A stretch of 64,000 nt of DNA from Paludibacter sp. Its GTDB lineage: Bacteria > Bacteroidota > Bacteroidia > Bacteroidales > Paludibacteraceae. Position numbers and translations under genes: made by a program. Below are positions 18,287 to 27,967 of this stretch, in pieces; positions within the stretch are counted from its first letter, which is position 1, and each line of letters opens with the position of its first letter. Under the pieces are notes generated by a model, which ran no database searches, was not told the DNA's origin, and worked only from the letters and a program-made list of their open reading frames with translations. The stretch lies in NCBI GenBank assembly GCA_019163375.1, contig JAFLKK010000005.1:221511-285510 (forward strand), read 5' to 3'.

Positions 18287-19705
18287 CTATCTGGTTGTTT
18301 TATTCTTACCCCAAAATCTGCTCATTGCACTTTGTGGTTTTTTAGGAGGTTCAATCGTTGAAGTTTCTTTTCTTCTTGGAGTAGCTTCCGGTCGTTTTGG
18401 TGCGTTTTCAGTTTTCCGTGGTGATAACTCAATTTTCTTTCCGTTAGCTTCCACTCTTGGTTCTCTCACAACATCCTTTTTGGTTGCCTGGGGACGTTTG
18501 TTTGGATTTACCGGACGTGCATGTGGTGCCGGTTTTTTCTTTTTCGGAGCACCTTCAACCGGGATATTTACTGCCAAAAATGGATGATCATTTACCACCG
18601 GAATTCGGATAGAAATCAGTTTTTGAATGTCGCGCAAAAATTCACGTTCCTCAGCATCGCAAAACGATACGGCTTTTCCATTCAGCCCTGCCCTACCCGT
18701 ACGGCCTATGCGGTGAACATAAGTTTCAGGGATATTCGGAATTTCGTAGTTGATAACCAAATTAAGGTCATCAATATCAATACCACGTGCTGCAATATCG
18801 GTAGCAACCAATACGCGGGTGGTACGGTCTTTAAAATTGCGTAATGCATTCTGACGTGCATTCTGCGACTTATTACCATGTATAGCTTCCGCTTTGATGT
18901 GCGCTTTGGTCAGGAAACGTTGCACTTTATCTGCACCATGTTTAGTCCGTGTAAAAACTAAAGCAGTTACAATTGATTTGTCTTGCAGGACATGTATCAA
19001 TAAGTCTTTCTTGTTTTCGGCATCTACAAAGTACATTTCCTGCTGAATGGTTTCGGCAGTTGTTGACGCAGGCGTAACTTCCACTTCTTCCGGATTGGTA
19101 AGAATTGTACTTGCCAATGTGCGAATTGAGTCAGGCATGGTAGCCGAAAAGAATAACGATTGACGCTTAGCCGGAATAATTTTAATTAATTTCCGAACAT
19201 CATGTATAAAACCCATGTCGAGCATGCGGTCAGCTTCATCCAACACAAAAATAGAAAGCTCGTTTAACTTTACATATTTCTGATCTATTAAGTCGAGTAA
19301 ACGACCCGGAGTAGCGATCAATATATCCACTCCCATTTTGAGCGGGTTTACTTGTTGACTTTGCGGAACACCACCAAATATTACGGTGTGACGCAAACCG
19401 GTATTGCAACCATAACTGGTAAAACTTTCGCCAATTTGAATGGCAAGTTCACGTGTTGGGGTCACTATCAGTGCTTTAATTTTGCGGGGTCCTTTATCAT
19501 TTGCTTTCGCAAGATACAATTGTTGTATGATAGGAATAGCAAATGCAGCCGTTTTCCCGGTTCCGGTTTGAGCACAACCTAATAAATCACGACCTTTAAG
19601 TACTATTGGAATTGAGATTGCCTGGATGGGTGTTGGGGTGGTATAACCTTCTGATTTAAGAGCGTTTAAGATCGGCTCTACAAGATCTAATTTTTCAAAT
19701 GACAT
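18287..19705 (-). CDS. DEAD-box ATP-dependent RNA helicase (RhlE-like)
   Basis: Unwinds or remodels structured RNA in ribosome assembly or decay. The Q motif is near residue 8-27 ([10 protein letters not shown]), motif I AQTGTGKT at 45-52, PTRELA at 83-88, DEAD at 156-159, SAT at 187-189, and HRIGRTGR closes the second RecA domain. From about residue 385 a basic, Pro-rich, low-complexity tail ([11 protein letters not shown] onward) probably binds RNA. The 472-aa length is typical. It has its own promoter. Confidence 0.93.
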   Translation of the reverse strand: MSFEKLDLVEPILNALKSEGYTTPTPIQAISIPIVLKGRDLLGCAQTGTGKTAAFAIPIIQQLYLAKANDKGPRKIKALIVTPTRELAIQIGESFTSYGCNTGLRHTVIFGGVPQSQQVNPLKMGVDILIATPGRLLDLIDQKYVKLNELSIFVLDEADRMLDMGFIHDVRKLIKIIPAKRQSLFFSATMPDSIRTLASTILTNPEEVEVTPASTTAETIQQEMYFVDAENKKDLLIHVLQDKSIVTALVFTRTKHGADKVQRFLTKAHIKAEAIHGNKSQNARQNALRNFKDRTTRVLVATDIAARGIDIDDLNLVINYEIPNIPETYVHRIGRTGRAGLNGKAVSFCDAEEREFLRDIQKLISIRIPVVNDHPFLAVNIPVEGAPKKKKPAPHARPVNPNKRPQATKKDVVREPRVEANGKKIELSPRKTENAPKRPEATPRRKETSTIEPPKKPQSAMSRFWGKNKTTR

Positions 19706-19775
19706 ATATAAGTTTCAACGCATCCGTTGTCTATCCACAGGTTCTAACAAAAACCTGACGGGATACGATTCGCTG

Positions 19776-19807
19776 CAAAGATACAGAAAATAAACGGAGG
19801 AGTCAAA
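19776..19807 (-). promoter_or_regulatory. Promoter of the DEAD-box helicase gene
   Basis: On the minus strand TTTG (plus 19804-19807) is 20 nt from TATCTTTG (plus 19776-19783). The leader is about 70 nt. Confidence 0.8.
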
Positions 19808-19963
19808 AAACCATTATTTTGACTAAAACTCGCATTCCATTATCGTGCCCGCACACGGCTTTTTGCTCAAAAAATGTATATAAATTGAGATATAAATACT
19901 CTCACTGCACAAAAAATGGCAAAACGTGCTAATTTTAATGTTTTTTAAGCAATAAAACTGTCA

Positions 19964-20000
19964 AATTAAGTTGGTCGACCAATTTAATTGCCTATTTTTG
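19964..20000 (+). promoter_or_regulatory. Palindromic operator over the promoter of the ETF locus
   Basis: TTGGTCGACCAA (19971-19982) is a perfect 12-bp palindrome, extended by flanking AATTAA/TTTAATT to 26 bp (19964-19989) with one mismatched pair. Its first TTG is also the -33 box: 19 nt later comes TATTTTTG (19993-20000). The TGGT...ACCA core resembles operators of the GntR/FadR family. A bound repressor would block this promoter. Confidence 0.65.
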
Positions 20001-20358
20001 CAATGTCGAAGTTACAAAACACAGCACAGTGTCACATTTTTGACACGATACTCGAGCGAATATATTCAGATATTAAATACTAGTTTAAATCATAATCTTG
20101 AATCACTTGAAATCACAACACGCCTTCCGTCCAACTCCACTCGACCTCCATCTTCGAGTCAAGATGAATATGTCTTCTTGACATATCCTCCAAGTTCAAT
20201 TTTCTGCACACATTTCAACCAATAAAAATTTATTGGAAGCTTTTGTTCGCGCTCTTTTGTATAAGTTGATACACCTGAAATAAACTTGAACAGGCTACAA
20301 CTAGTATATTCGAACTTCTTTAAACAATATCATAATCACAATTTAAATCAAAAGAATA
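20001..20358 (+). other. Long leader of the ETF locus
   Basis: If transcription starts just after 20000, the leader is about 350 nt, unusually long here. It contains a small hairpin (ATATGTC at 20168-20174, GACATAT at 20180-20186) but no coding region or riboswitch I recognise. A later, less obvious promoter cannot be excluded. Confidence 0.4.
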
Positions 20359-22017
20359 ATGAGTAATGTTAATTCCGTATCAACGGACATTTTAATTATT
20401 GGAGGTGGACCTTCAGGTCTGGCAACTTCAATTCATTTGGCTGACATCCTCAAACAAAAGGGCTTAAACAAGCGCATTTTGTTGATTGAAAAAGGGAGCT
20501 CAATCGGCAGCCATATTTTGTCAGGAGCTGTAATTAAACCTGAGGTGTTTAAAGAGTTATTGCCCGATGTGGACTTTAATGAAATTCCGTTCAACGCTAA
20601 AGTAGCTAAAGATTCAACAGTAATGCTGAGCGAAAACGGATCATTTAAATTGCCATTTCATGTTCCGTACATGAGCAATGCAGGTAACTATACCGCTTCA
20701 TTGGGACAAATCTGTCGCTACCTGGCCACCAAAGCCGAAGAAAAAGGAGTGGAAATCTATGCCGGATTTGCCGTGGACGAAATTCTGTATAAAGATGGTA
20801 AAGTGACAGGTGCTAAAACCAAGGACACCGGTATTGATCATCATGGCAAACAAATGGAAAACTTTCAGCAAGGCTCTAGCATTGAGGCAAAGTTGACCAT
20901 TTTTGCGGAAGGCACCCGTGGAAGTTTAGCAAAACAACTTATTCAAAAATTTGATTTAGAGAAAGATAAAAACTGCCAGATTTACTCACTGGGAGTAAAA
21001 GAAGTATGGAGCGTGCCGGAAGGAAACATCCAACCCGGCGAAGTATATCACACAATGGGATACCCGTTGAATTTGAAAGAATTTGGAGGTGGATTTGTGT
21101 ATGGATTGAACGACAATAAAGTAGCTGTAGGATTGGTAGTAGGTTTGGAATACGAAGATCCTACTTTTGATGCTCACGATGCTTTTCAGGCATGGAAAAC
21201 AAATCCGTTTATTTCAAAATTCCTAAAAGGCGGAAAATTAGTAGAATACGGTGCTAAAACATTGCCCGAAGGTGGCTATTACTCTATCCCTAAACTCTAC
21301 ACCGACAATGCATTGATAGTAGGCGATAGTGCAGGATTAGTGGCAATGCCGGCACTTAAAGGTGTGCATTTGGCCATTACTTCAGGGATGCTGGCAGCTA
21401 AAACGGCAGCTTTGGCTCTAGCGACTGATGACTATTCTGAAAAAGTATTAGCTGCATACGAATTGTCGATAAAAGACAGCTTAATCTACAAAGATTTATA
21501 TCCGGTTCGTAACTTCCGCCAGGGATTTTCGAAAGGATTAATTGTGGGCGCACTGCACTTTGGAACACAACTAATTACGGGAGGAGCTGGATTTTGTGGT
21601 AGATTAAAATCTCATCCTGACAAAGATGCAACTAAAACATTAGCCGAGTTTAAAGGAAAACCTTTTAAAGAAAGGTTCAAAGACAAATTAGAATTTGATA
21701 AAGTATTAACCTTCGATAAAGTAACAGATGTTTATTTTTCGGGTGTAAATCACGATGAGCAACAAGTAGCTCACGTGAAAATAAATAACCCGGAATCATT
21801 CGCAGCCATTAATATCAAACAATATGGTGCTCCATGTCAGTTCTTTTGTTCGTCGGAAGTTTACGAACTTCATACTGACAAAAACGGACATCAAGAGTTG
21901 CGTATACATGCCGAAAACTGCATGCATTGCAAAACCTGCGATATAAAAACCCCTGGCGATGGTATCACATGGTCGGTACCCAATGGTGGTAATGGTCCGG
22001 AGTTTCAAAACATGTAG
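20359..22017 (+). CDS. Electron-transfer-flavoprotein:quinone oxidoreductase (FixC plus FixX-like)
   Basis: Passes electrons from reduced ETF to the quinone pool. The FAD-binding motif GGGPSG is at residues 15-20, and VGDSAGLVAMPALKGVHLAI is the second FAD contact region typical of GG-reductase/ETF-QO proteins. The C-terminal ferredoxin-like segment binds a 4Fe-4S cluster: C497 (or C493), C521, C524 and C527 in NCMHCKTCDIKTP. The 552-aa length equals mitochondrial ETF-QO, so the FixC and FixX parts are joined. It lies 60 bp upstream of the fused ETF gene and probably shares its transcript. No acyl-CoA dehydrogenase is nearby, so the electron donor is not evident. Confidence 0.88.
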   Translation: MSNVNSVSTDILIIGGGPSGLATSIHLADILKQKGLNKRILLIEKGSSIGSHILSGAVIKPEVFKELLPDVDFNEIPFNAKVAKDSTVMLSENGSFKLPFHVPYMSNAGNYTASLGQICRYLATKAEEKGVEIYAGFAVDEILYKDGKVTGAKTKDTGIDHHGKQMENFQQGSSIEAKLTIFAEGTRGSLAKQLIQKFDLEKDKNCQIYSLGVKEVWSVPEGNIQPGEVYHTMGYPLNLKEFGGGFVYGLNDNKVAVGLVVGLEYEDPTFDAHDAFQAWKTNPFISKFLKGGKLVEYGAKTLPEGGYYSIPKLYTDNALIVGDSAGLVAMPALKGVHLAITSGMLAAKTAALALATDDYSEKVLAAYELSIKDSLIYKDLYPVRNFRQGFSKGLIVGALHFGTQLITGGAGFCGRLKSHPDKDATKTLAEFKGKPFKERFKDKLEFDKVLTFDKVTDVYFSGVNHDEQQVAHVKINNPESFAAINIKQYGAPCQFFCSSEVYELHTDKNGHQELRIHAENCMHCKTCDIKTPGDGITWSVPNGGNGPEFQNM

Positions 22018-22077
22018 TTAATGCATAATTCCAAAATGCATAATTCACAATTATCAATTCTTAATTTATAATTTAAA

Positions 22078-24021
22078 ATGGCACTAACGATAATAAGTTT
22101 AATTAAACAAGTTCCACTTCCAACAGAAATGCGCATGGGCGATGATGGTTTGATGGATAGAACAAAAGCTAAATCGATCATCAATATTGACTGTCAGTTT
22201 GGACTTGAAGCAGGATTACAATTAAAAAAACAATATCCCGATGCAAAACTAATCGTTTGCTCAATGGGACCTCAATCATTTGAAGTAGCATTAAAAACGG
22301 CTATTTCTATGGGCTACGACGAAGCCTATCTTTTGTCGGACAGAAAGCTGGGAGGCAGCGATACATATGCCACAGGATTAGCTATCGCCACCATGCTAAA
22401 ACATTTGGGCTTTTCAAAAGATTCAAAAGAACCTTTTATTGTCCTTGCCGGTCGTCAAACCAGTGATGGTGACACTGCTCACGTACCATCGCAAGTAGCT
22501 GAAAACCTGGGAATACCACAAGCAACTTTTGTGGAAACAGTAAAAGCAGATGGCGAAGGAAATGTAATTGCGAAACGTATCATTGAAGGCGGTTATCAAA
22601 TGATGAAACTGCCAATGCCATGTACTATCTCGCTTACTCCTACCGGTATTCCTCCACGTAAACCATCGTTGGTTGGTGCTATCAAAGCTCGAAGCACAAA
22701 AGTGACTGTATTTGGTATTGACGATATCGGATTAGGAACAGAGAAAATCGGACTTGGTGGTTCACCGACTATTGTTGCAGGAGTAGTAAATATTGTGAGC
22801 GAAAGAGCTCCGATTATTATGTCGGAAGGTCATAATGAAAATACACTTGTCAATAGTTTGGTTAGTAATTTTGGTAAAGGTGCCAATGTACTGGAGAAAA
22901 AAGAGGCCGCTGAAAAGAAAACTTCAGAAAAACCGGAGTTCCCACTTTATGATAACAGAAACGGCGCAAAAGGAATTATTACCTGGGCCGAGGTTACGAA
23001 CGGAAGTATCTCGCGTCCATCCATCGAATTGCTTACTCCTGCACGCCATTTGGCCGATCAATTGGGTAATGATACCAAAATCATGACCGTTTTAATTGGC
23101 AAAAATATTCATAGTTTGACACAAACGCTTTTCGAACATGGATCGGATGAAGTAATTGTTGTTGATGATGCCAGACTGGAAGAATATTTAGTTTTGCCAT
23201 TTTCATCCATCATTGCACAAATAATTAAAGAGCGAAAACCTGAAATAGCCTTATTTGCAGCAACTACAGCAGGACGTGAACTGGCACCACGTATTGGCGT
23301 AAAAACCGGAAGTGGTGTAACGGCCGATTGTACAGGTTTGGAAATTGGCGAATATGTAAACAGAAAAGACAAGGTCATCAACAAACCAATCCTACATTCG
23401 CGCCGTCCTACTTATGGCGAAAGTAAACTGGCTACAATTCTTGGATTTGTGTATCCTCAAATATCTACAGCTCGTGCAGGTACCTTCGAAGTTCCCGCAA
23501 AAGTTGAAGGACGCTCAGGTATTGTATCGGAATTTAAACCCACTATTGATAAAAAGGAATTCTCTGTTGAGATTCTGAAAACAGTGCGTGGAGAAGGAAA
23601 TTCGGTTAACCTGTTTGATGCAGACATCATTATAGCCGGAGGTAGAGGTACCACGGGTGATGGATTAGAATTAATCAAAAAACTGGCTGAAACATTGAAA
23701 GAAAAAGGTGTGAAGGCTGAATGGGCTTGTAGCCGCGTGGTGGTTGATGAAGGTTTTTCTGAATATGCACGTCAAGTTGGACAAACCGGTAAAACTGTTC
23801 GTCCCAAAGTGTATGTTGGCGTAGGAATTTCAGGCGCGATACAACATATTGCAGGAATGAAAGAATCTGAGAAAATCATTGCTATTGATCGCAATCCAAA
23901 AGCTTCCATTTTCCATTTTGCCGATTTCGGTATTGTAGGTGAATATCAAGATATTTTACCGGAACTTATTGAACGGGTAAAAGGAGGTTTTACTTTCGGA
24001 ATTGAGCCAAGTAAAAACTAA
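22078..24021 (+). CDS. Fused electron-transfer flavoprotein (EtfB-EtfA)
   Basis: One 647-aa polypeptide carrying both ETF subunits. Residues 1 to about 265 are EtfB, with GRQTSDGDTAHV at 125-136; the DGDTA element is characteristic of ETFs that bind a second FAD and take part in electron bifurcation. A Lys/Glu-rich linker (about 270-288) joins EtfA (about 290-647). The C-terminal FAD-binding part of EtfA is clear: VGQTGKTVRPKVYVGVGISG (567-586), then AIQHIAGM and AIDRNP. No frameshift is involved; the fusion is continuous. Bifurcation is inferred, not shown. Confidence 0.9.
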   Translation: MALTIISLIKQVPLPTEMRMGDDGLMDRTKAKSIINIDCQFGLEAGLQLKKQYPDAKLIVCSMGPQSFEVALKTAISMGYDEAYLLSDRKLGGSDTYATGLAIATMLKHLGFSKDSKEPFIVLAGRQTSDGDTAHVPSQVAENLGIPQATFVETVKADGEGNVIAKRIIEGGYQMMKLPMPCTISLTPTGIPPRKPSLVGAIKARSTKVTVFGIDDIGLGTEKIGLGGSPTIVAGVVNIVSERAPIIMSEGHNENTLVNSLVSNFGKGANVLEKKEAAEKKTSEKPEFPLYDNRNGAKGIITWAEVTNGSISRPSIELLTPARHLADQLGNDTKIMTVLIGKNIHSLTQTLFEHGSDEVIVVDDARLEEYLVLPFSSIIAQIIKERKPEIALFAATTAGRELAPRIGVKTGSGVTADCTGLEIGEYVNRKDKVINKPILHSRRPTYGESKLATILGFVYPQISTARAGTFEVPAKVEGRSGIVSEFKPTIDKKEFSVEILKTVRGEGNSVNLFDADIIIAGGRGTTGDGLELIKKLAETLKEKGVKAEWACSRVVVDEGFSEYARQVGQTGKTVRPKVYVGVGISGAIQHIAGMKESEKIIAIDRNPKASIFHFADFGIVGEYQDILPELIERVKGGFTFGIEPSKN

Positions 24022-24114
24022 TGCTTAATTAAACATTTAGGGTCTATTTGAAAACATGCTCTAAATATCATTATAAATGGAGTTGCACAGACATAAATCT
24101 TGTGCAACTCCATT

Positions 24115-25125
24115 TTAGTATTGAATAAGATTCATTTGATTATCATATTTAAATGAAAAAATTTTAATTGGAGCTAACTGACTTTTTGTATAGGCAAACA
24201 CTCTAAATTCAGGATTCTCTAAACCTATCACTAGAGCTTGATAAATCTTTGTAATCATTGGCTCGTGCTTCACTATTTCTAAAGCTTTTTTTAAACTACC
24301 CCGATGAATATACGTTTCTTCCATATATTCTTTTGAAAGAAAGCAATCATCATATATTAAGTCATTAGCGAGAAAAACTGGGGAATTTTGATAGTGATCT
24401 TCTATTGGAGTCTCAATCAATTCATAGCTATTTGGCACAAAATCCATTTTGTAGTATCTTAGGTTTCTCCCTTTTAAACTAAACATGATTTTTTCCATAT
24501 CTTCGGGAAGTATTCTTTTACCAAAATAAATAGCTGTAACTGCTCGAAAATCAATTTCTATTAAGCCCGACTCTTCAAAAATTAAACGTATCTCATCTTC
24601 ATGTTTCCAAGATAAAGATTTGGTGCCAATTATAGTCTGTAAAAGTTTTTCATTATTGTGCATAAATAATTGACGAGAATTTTTTCGATTAATTTCAGGA
24701 ATTTTGTTTTGATAATCAACTTCTACGAAATTAGTCAATGAAGCATATTGATTATAATTTAAGCATTTAGCTATAATGTCAATATCATATTCAACACAAA
24801 AGCCAGTATGACCACTTGCATAATAAGCCCACAGTAATTCACTCTTAAAAGTATTGCTTAATGAATAAATTCCATATTTTATCCCAATACTCAACTTCAA
24901 ATCGTTGTAAATTTTTGAAATATCAGTACTATTGGGTATATCTTCATTAAGAAAATTAATAAAGTCAGAATCGACATATTGAGTTTCAGTAGGATCGTTC
25001 AATTTATCTTTGAGTGGGGCATAAATTTGATTTTCTACTAATGCTTCAATATCTCTCTTAAATAATGATTTGCCATCTTCATCATAAAAACCAGAACCGC
25101 TTCTATATTTATAACCTTTTCTCAT
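24115..25125 (-). CDS. DUF2971-family protein
   Basis: Function unknown. The family pattern is visible: an N-terminal KGYKYRSG, LWAYYASGHTGFCVEYD near the middle, and SWKHEDEIRLIFEE further on. DUF2971 proteins often lie in defence or mobile regions, but nothing next to this one supports that. An upstream in-frame ATG at 25146 would add 7 residues; the ATG at 25125 fits the family start. The gene is clearly more AT-rich than its neighbours and stands alone between two plus-strand genes, suggesting insertion by transfer. A 13-bp inverted repeat covers its promoter. Confidence 0.75.
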   Translation of the reverse strand: MRKGYKYRSGSGFYDEDGKSLFKRDIEALVENQIYAPLKDKLNDPTETQYVDSDFINFLNEDIPNSTDISKIYNDLKLSIGIKYGIYSLSNTFKSELLWAYYASGHTGFCVEYDIDIIAKCLNYNQYASLTNFVEVDYQNKIPEINRKNSRQLFMHNNEKLLQTIIGTKSLSWKHEDEIRLIFEESGLIEIDFRAVTAIYFGKRILPEDMEKIMFSLKGRNLRYYKMDFVPNSYELIETPIEDHYQNSPVFLANDLIYDDCFLSKEYMEETYIHRGSLKKALEIVKHEPMITKIYQALVIGLENPEFRVFAYTKSQLAPIKIFSFKYDNQMNLIQY

Positions 25126-25155
25126 AATTGTTATTGAATTAATCAATGAATCTAA

Positions 25156-25189
25156 AGTATGTATATTTCTATCGGCAAATATACATACT
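25156..25189 (-). promoter_or_regulatory. Inverted repeat over the DUF2971 promoter
   Basis: The perfect 13-bp arms AGTATGTATATTT (25156-25168) and AAATATACATACT (25177-25189) are separated by 8 nt. The right arm overlaps a minus-strand -7 element TATATTTG (plus 25176-25183). This could be an operator or a leader hairpin. Confidence 0.55.
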
Positions 25190-25415
25190 ATAATTTAACT
25201 AGACATGTTTAAATTAGGAATAAATCAAAACAAGTCTAAGAGCAAATTAAATTACAAATATTATCTACCAATTGCTCTATACTGACTACAAGTCATAACA
25301 CACTAATTTGTATCATTCTAAATTAAGCTATTACATCAAAATAACAGCTTCATATTGATGGCACAAGCATTTCTTTTGAGTATTTTTGACGAAAATTTAT
25401 CTATCACTATTCATT

Positions 25416-26339
25416 ATGATTCAGGAAAAAAAGAACGTTGCTTTAAACTCTGTTTTCGCAGCAGGTTTTATCACAAGTTTTAAATTGGTTGTGGGGCTAC
25501 TCACGGGGAGTTTGGGTATTCTATCCGAAGCCTTACACTCGGCACTCGATATGGTGGCAGCTGTCATTACTTTCTTCTCGGTAAAAGTGTCTGACAAACC
25601 GGCTGACAGAGAGCACAATTACGGACATGGGAAAGTAGAAAACCTCTCAGCACTCATTGAAACTATTCTATTACTCGTTACTTGCGTATGGATTATTTAC
25701 GAAGCAACGCACCGCATTATTTCTGGCAAAGGACTGGAACTAAACACTATTCAAACCATATTTAGCTTTATTGTAGTTATTACTTCCATTGTAATCGACG
25801 CATGGCGTTCGAAAATGTTATATGCTGTAGCTAAAAAGCACAACAGTCAGGCACTGGAAGCGGATGCGCTCCACTTTTCTACCGACATTTGGAGCTCGGC
25901 AGTGGTACTGCTCGGATTAGTTTGTGTAAAAATTTACGAATGGACTCACTGGCCTATTTTCTTTTATGCCGATTCGGTGGCTGCGCTTGTGGTAGCAGTC
26001 ATTGTGTTGTTTGTATCATATCAATTGGGACGAAGAGCTATCGATGTACTATTGGATAAATCTCCTCAAAACACTACACAAATTGTACGCGACACCTTAA
26101 AGGAATTTCCGGAAGTGATTAAATATCACAGTTTAAAGGCTCGTACAGCCGGAGCAGATACGTTTATAAAGTTCAATGTTCACTTCGATCCCGAGTTAAG
26201 TCTGCGCGAAGTGCATAGCGTTTGCGATAAAATAGAGGCTAACATCCGGGCACTCGTACCTCGTAGCGAAGTCTATATCCATCCCGAACCGGAAGATGCC
26301 TGCCATCTTGAAAATGAAGTGGATGACTTATTGATGTAA
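25416..26339 (+). CDS. Cation diffusion facilitator (CDF) metal transporter
   Basis: Exports divalent metals in exchange for protons. Six hydrophobic helices precede a cytoplasmic domain. The transport-site residues are H41 and D45 (ALHSALDM) and H153 and D157 (ALHFSTD), an HD-HD site; in the family this favours zinc. The loop DREHNYGHGKVENLSALIE (64-82) is diagnostic. A TTG start at 25386 overlaps a TATTTTTG -7 element (25381-25388), so the ATG at 25416 is chosen (307 aa). Confidence 0.9.
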   Translation: MIQEKKNVALNSVFAAGFITSFKLVVGLLTGSLGILSEALHSALDMVAAVITFFSVKVSDKPADREHNYGHGKVENLSALIETILLLVTCVWIIYEATHRIISGKGLELNTIQTIFSFIVVITSIVIDAWRSKMLYAVAKKHNSQALEADALHFSTDIWSSAVVLLGLVCVKIYEWTHWPIFFYADSVAALVVAVIVLFVSYQLGRRAIDVLLDKSPQNTTQIVRDTLKEFPEVIKYHSLKARTAGADTFIKFNVHFDPELSLREVHSVCDKIEANIRALVPRSEVYIHPEPEDACHLENEVDDLLM

Positions 26340-26360
26340 GTAACAATCACCGTTTTTTAT

Positions 26361-26396
26361 TAGCCCGTTTGTCAATGATTATTGACAAACGGGCTA
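26361..26396 (+). terminator. Intrinsic terminator after the CDF gene
   Basis: A perfect 16-bp stem (26361-26376 and 26381-26396, core AGCCCGTTTGTCAA), a GATT loop and a T run. No other gene or site is recognised in the remaining gap up to 26608. Confidence 0.9.
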
Positions 26397-26608
26397 TTTT
26401 TTTATTTATCAACAAGCTCAATACTCAGTCATTGTAAACTCGTAACTACTATCACTTATTACCATCGTCACTTTCCGTATATTTAAGAAATTTCACACAA
26501 CATCCTCTTTTAATTATTGTTATAAACGAGCTTTCAATATACTATAAATAATAAATGATAGTTTTAGTATGTACAAACTAAAATAATAATCTCTAAAAAA
26601 TTAAGTGT

Positions 26609-27721
26609 ATGAAGACAAAAGGTTTTTATGTAGCAATTACCCTTTTTGCTGTACTTACGTGGAGTTGCTCGAATCAGGACAATTCGAGCGATAAATCGCT
26701 TAAAAGTTCAATGGATCAGAGTGCACAACAATTATCCTCTGCTTTGGGGCAAATCACAACTAGTCCGGGTTATCAGGTATTAGCTGTTACAGGCACAGCA
26801 GCAGCGAGCAGTCCTTCACTGGTAAAAGCATCGGGTGGATCGATAGTGGTTGACTCAACTATTAATAGTATCGCTTTGGCTGATATTATGGGTGTGTATA
26901 ATTATAAAGCGGTGAGCTTTAAAAAAGGCGGTTTATCATTGCTTCGCTATTTTACTAAAACGGCTGACAATACTCAAATGATTGTTCGTTTGCCCGAAAG
27001 TAAAGTAAAACATTTCGGTGGAATGTTGCATTATTCGCCTGCCGATACGCTATTGGCAAACGATTATGTTATCTCTGTTTCGAAGTACGACTACAAATTC
27101 AATCGTTTTCTGGGTTGGGATTATTCATTGGCATCAAACATTAACATCAAAGACGTAAATGCCGGCGATTTAAAAATTCAATCGTCAAACAACAAAACCA
27201 CAGGTACTAATTTCTCATCCGAATTTGCTTTTGCAAATGGTTATTTGGCTAAATGTAGTTATTCGAATGGTGACACCGCAGTGTCGACCTATGCTATCAC
27301 GCAGGGAACAAAGATTCTTTTCGAAGAAAAATACACTGCTGTTAAATCGGCAGTAACCAAAAGACATCGCGAAAAATCTTATTCATTGACCATTGGCGAT
27401 GTTCAAATTATCAGAGCACAAGGAAAAAACAGTTTGGATAGCGCAAAAGTATATGTAGCAGGCGTATTGCAAACAAAATCGAAAGTAGAGATTGTAAATG
27501 TATCAACGGGTACGGTGGAAGACTCAACCAATGTTTGTGTTGCCAACCATAACCGCGAAATAAAAATCACGTTCGACGATGGTACAAGTTCTACGATTAG
27601 TCAATTGCTTGGAACTTCGGTCGACACCATTCGCACCTTGTTTATCTCCCTACGTCAAACCTATTTTGCAACAAACGTAGTGAACTGGATTGCCTGGGAT
27701 ATTTACACCAAAAAGCAATAA
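26609..27721 (+). CDS. Hypothetical secreted lipoprotein
   Basis: I do not recognise the family. A type II signal peptide is visible: MKTKG, a hydrophobic stretch, and a lipobox-like LTWSC with Cys near residue 20, then a Ser/Asp/Asn-rich linker. The mature part (about 350 aa) has alternating polar and hydrophobic residues, suggesting a mostly beta structure. It lies alone between terminators, so the context gives no clue. Outer-membrane or periplasmic attachment is likely. Confidence 0.7.
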   Translation: MKTKGFYVAITLFAVLTWSCSNQDNSSDKSLKSSMDQSAQQLSSALGQITTSPGYQVLAVTGTAAASSPSLVKASGGSIVVDSTINSIALADIMGVYNYKAVSFKKGGLSLLRYFTKTADNTQMIVRLPESKVKHFGGMLHYSPADTLLANDYVISVSKYDYKFNRFLGWDYSLASNINIKDVNAGDLKIQSSNNKTTGTNFSSEFAFANGYLAKCSYSNGDTAVSTYAITQGTKILFEEKYTAVKSAVTKRHREKSYSLTIGDVQIIRAQGKNSLDSAKVYVAGVLQTKSKVEIVNVSTGTVEDSTNVCVANHNREIKITFDDGTSSTISQLLGTSVDTIRTLFISLRQTYFATNVVNWIAWDIYTKKQ

Positions 27722-27810
27722 TTTCAGATAAAATAGAAGCCGGAAGTTGAACCGTTCGTATTTTAAATGTGTTTGTACATTTAAAAGATTCAACTTCAAC
27801 TAAATTTATA

Positions 27811-27844
27811 AAGTGAGGGGAAGTTTTTATGCTTCTTCTCACTT
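27811..27844 (+). terminator. Intrinsic terminator after the lipoprotein gene
   Basis: Thirteen-base arms (27811-27823 and 27832-27844, with one mismatch region and G-T pairing) end in a T run. Confidence 0.75.
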
Positions 27845-27942
27845 TTTTAATAATAGTTCTACTGATGCAGCAATTCAACTGTCATTTCGTTTTAATTCAA
27901 AACAAAATGCTTAACAAAAACTCATTTTAAAAGCAAAATCCG

Positions 27943-27950
27943 TATCTTTG
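27943..27950 (+). promoter_or_regulatory. -7 element (TATCTTTG) before HAD-hisD-hisC
   Basis: TATCTTTG lies 17 nt upstream of the ATG at 27968. The upstream box is weak. Confidence 0.6.
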
Positions 27951-27967
27951 CACAAAATTTATTGCGT

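Noticed and set aside
19971-20225. 84-codon frame in the ETF leader
   Set aside because: It begins within the promoter palindrome and has low-complexity composition with no recognisable motif.
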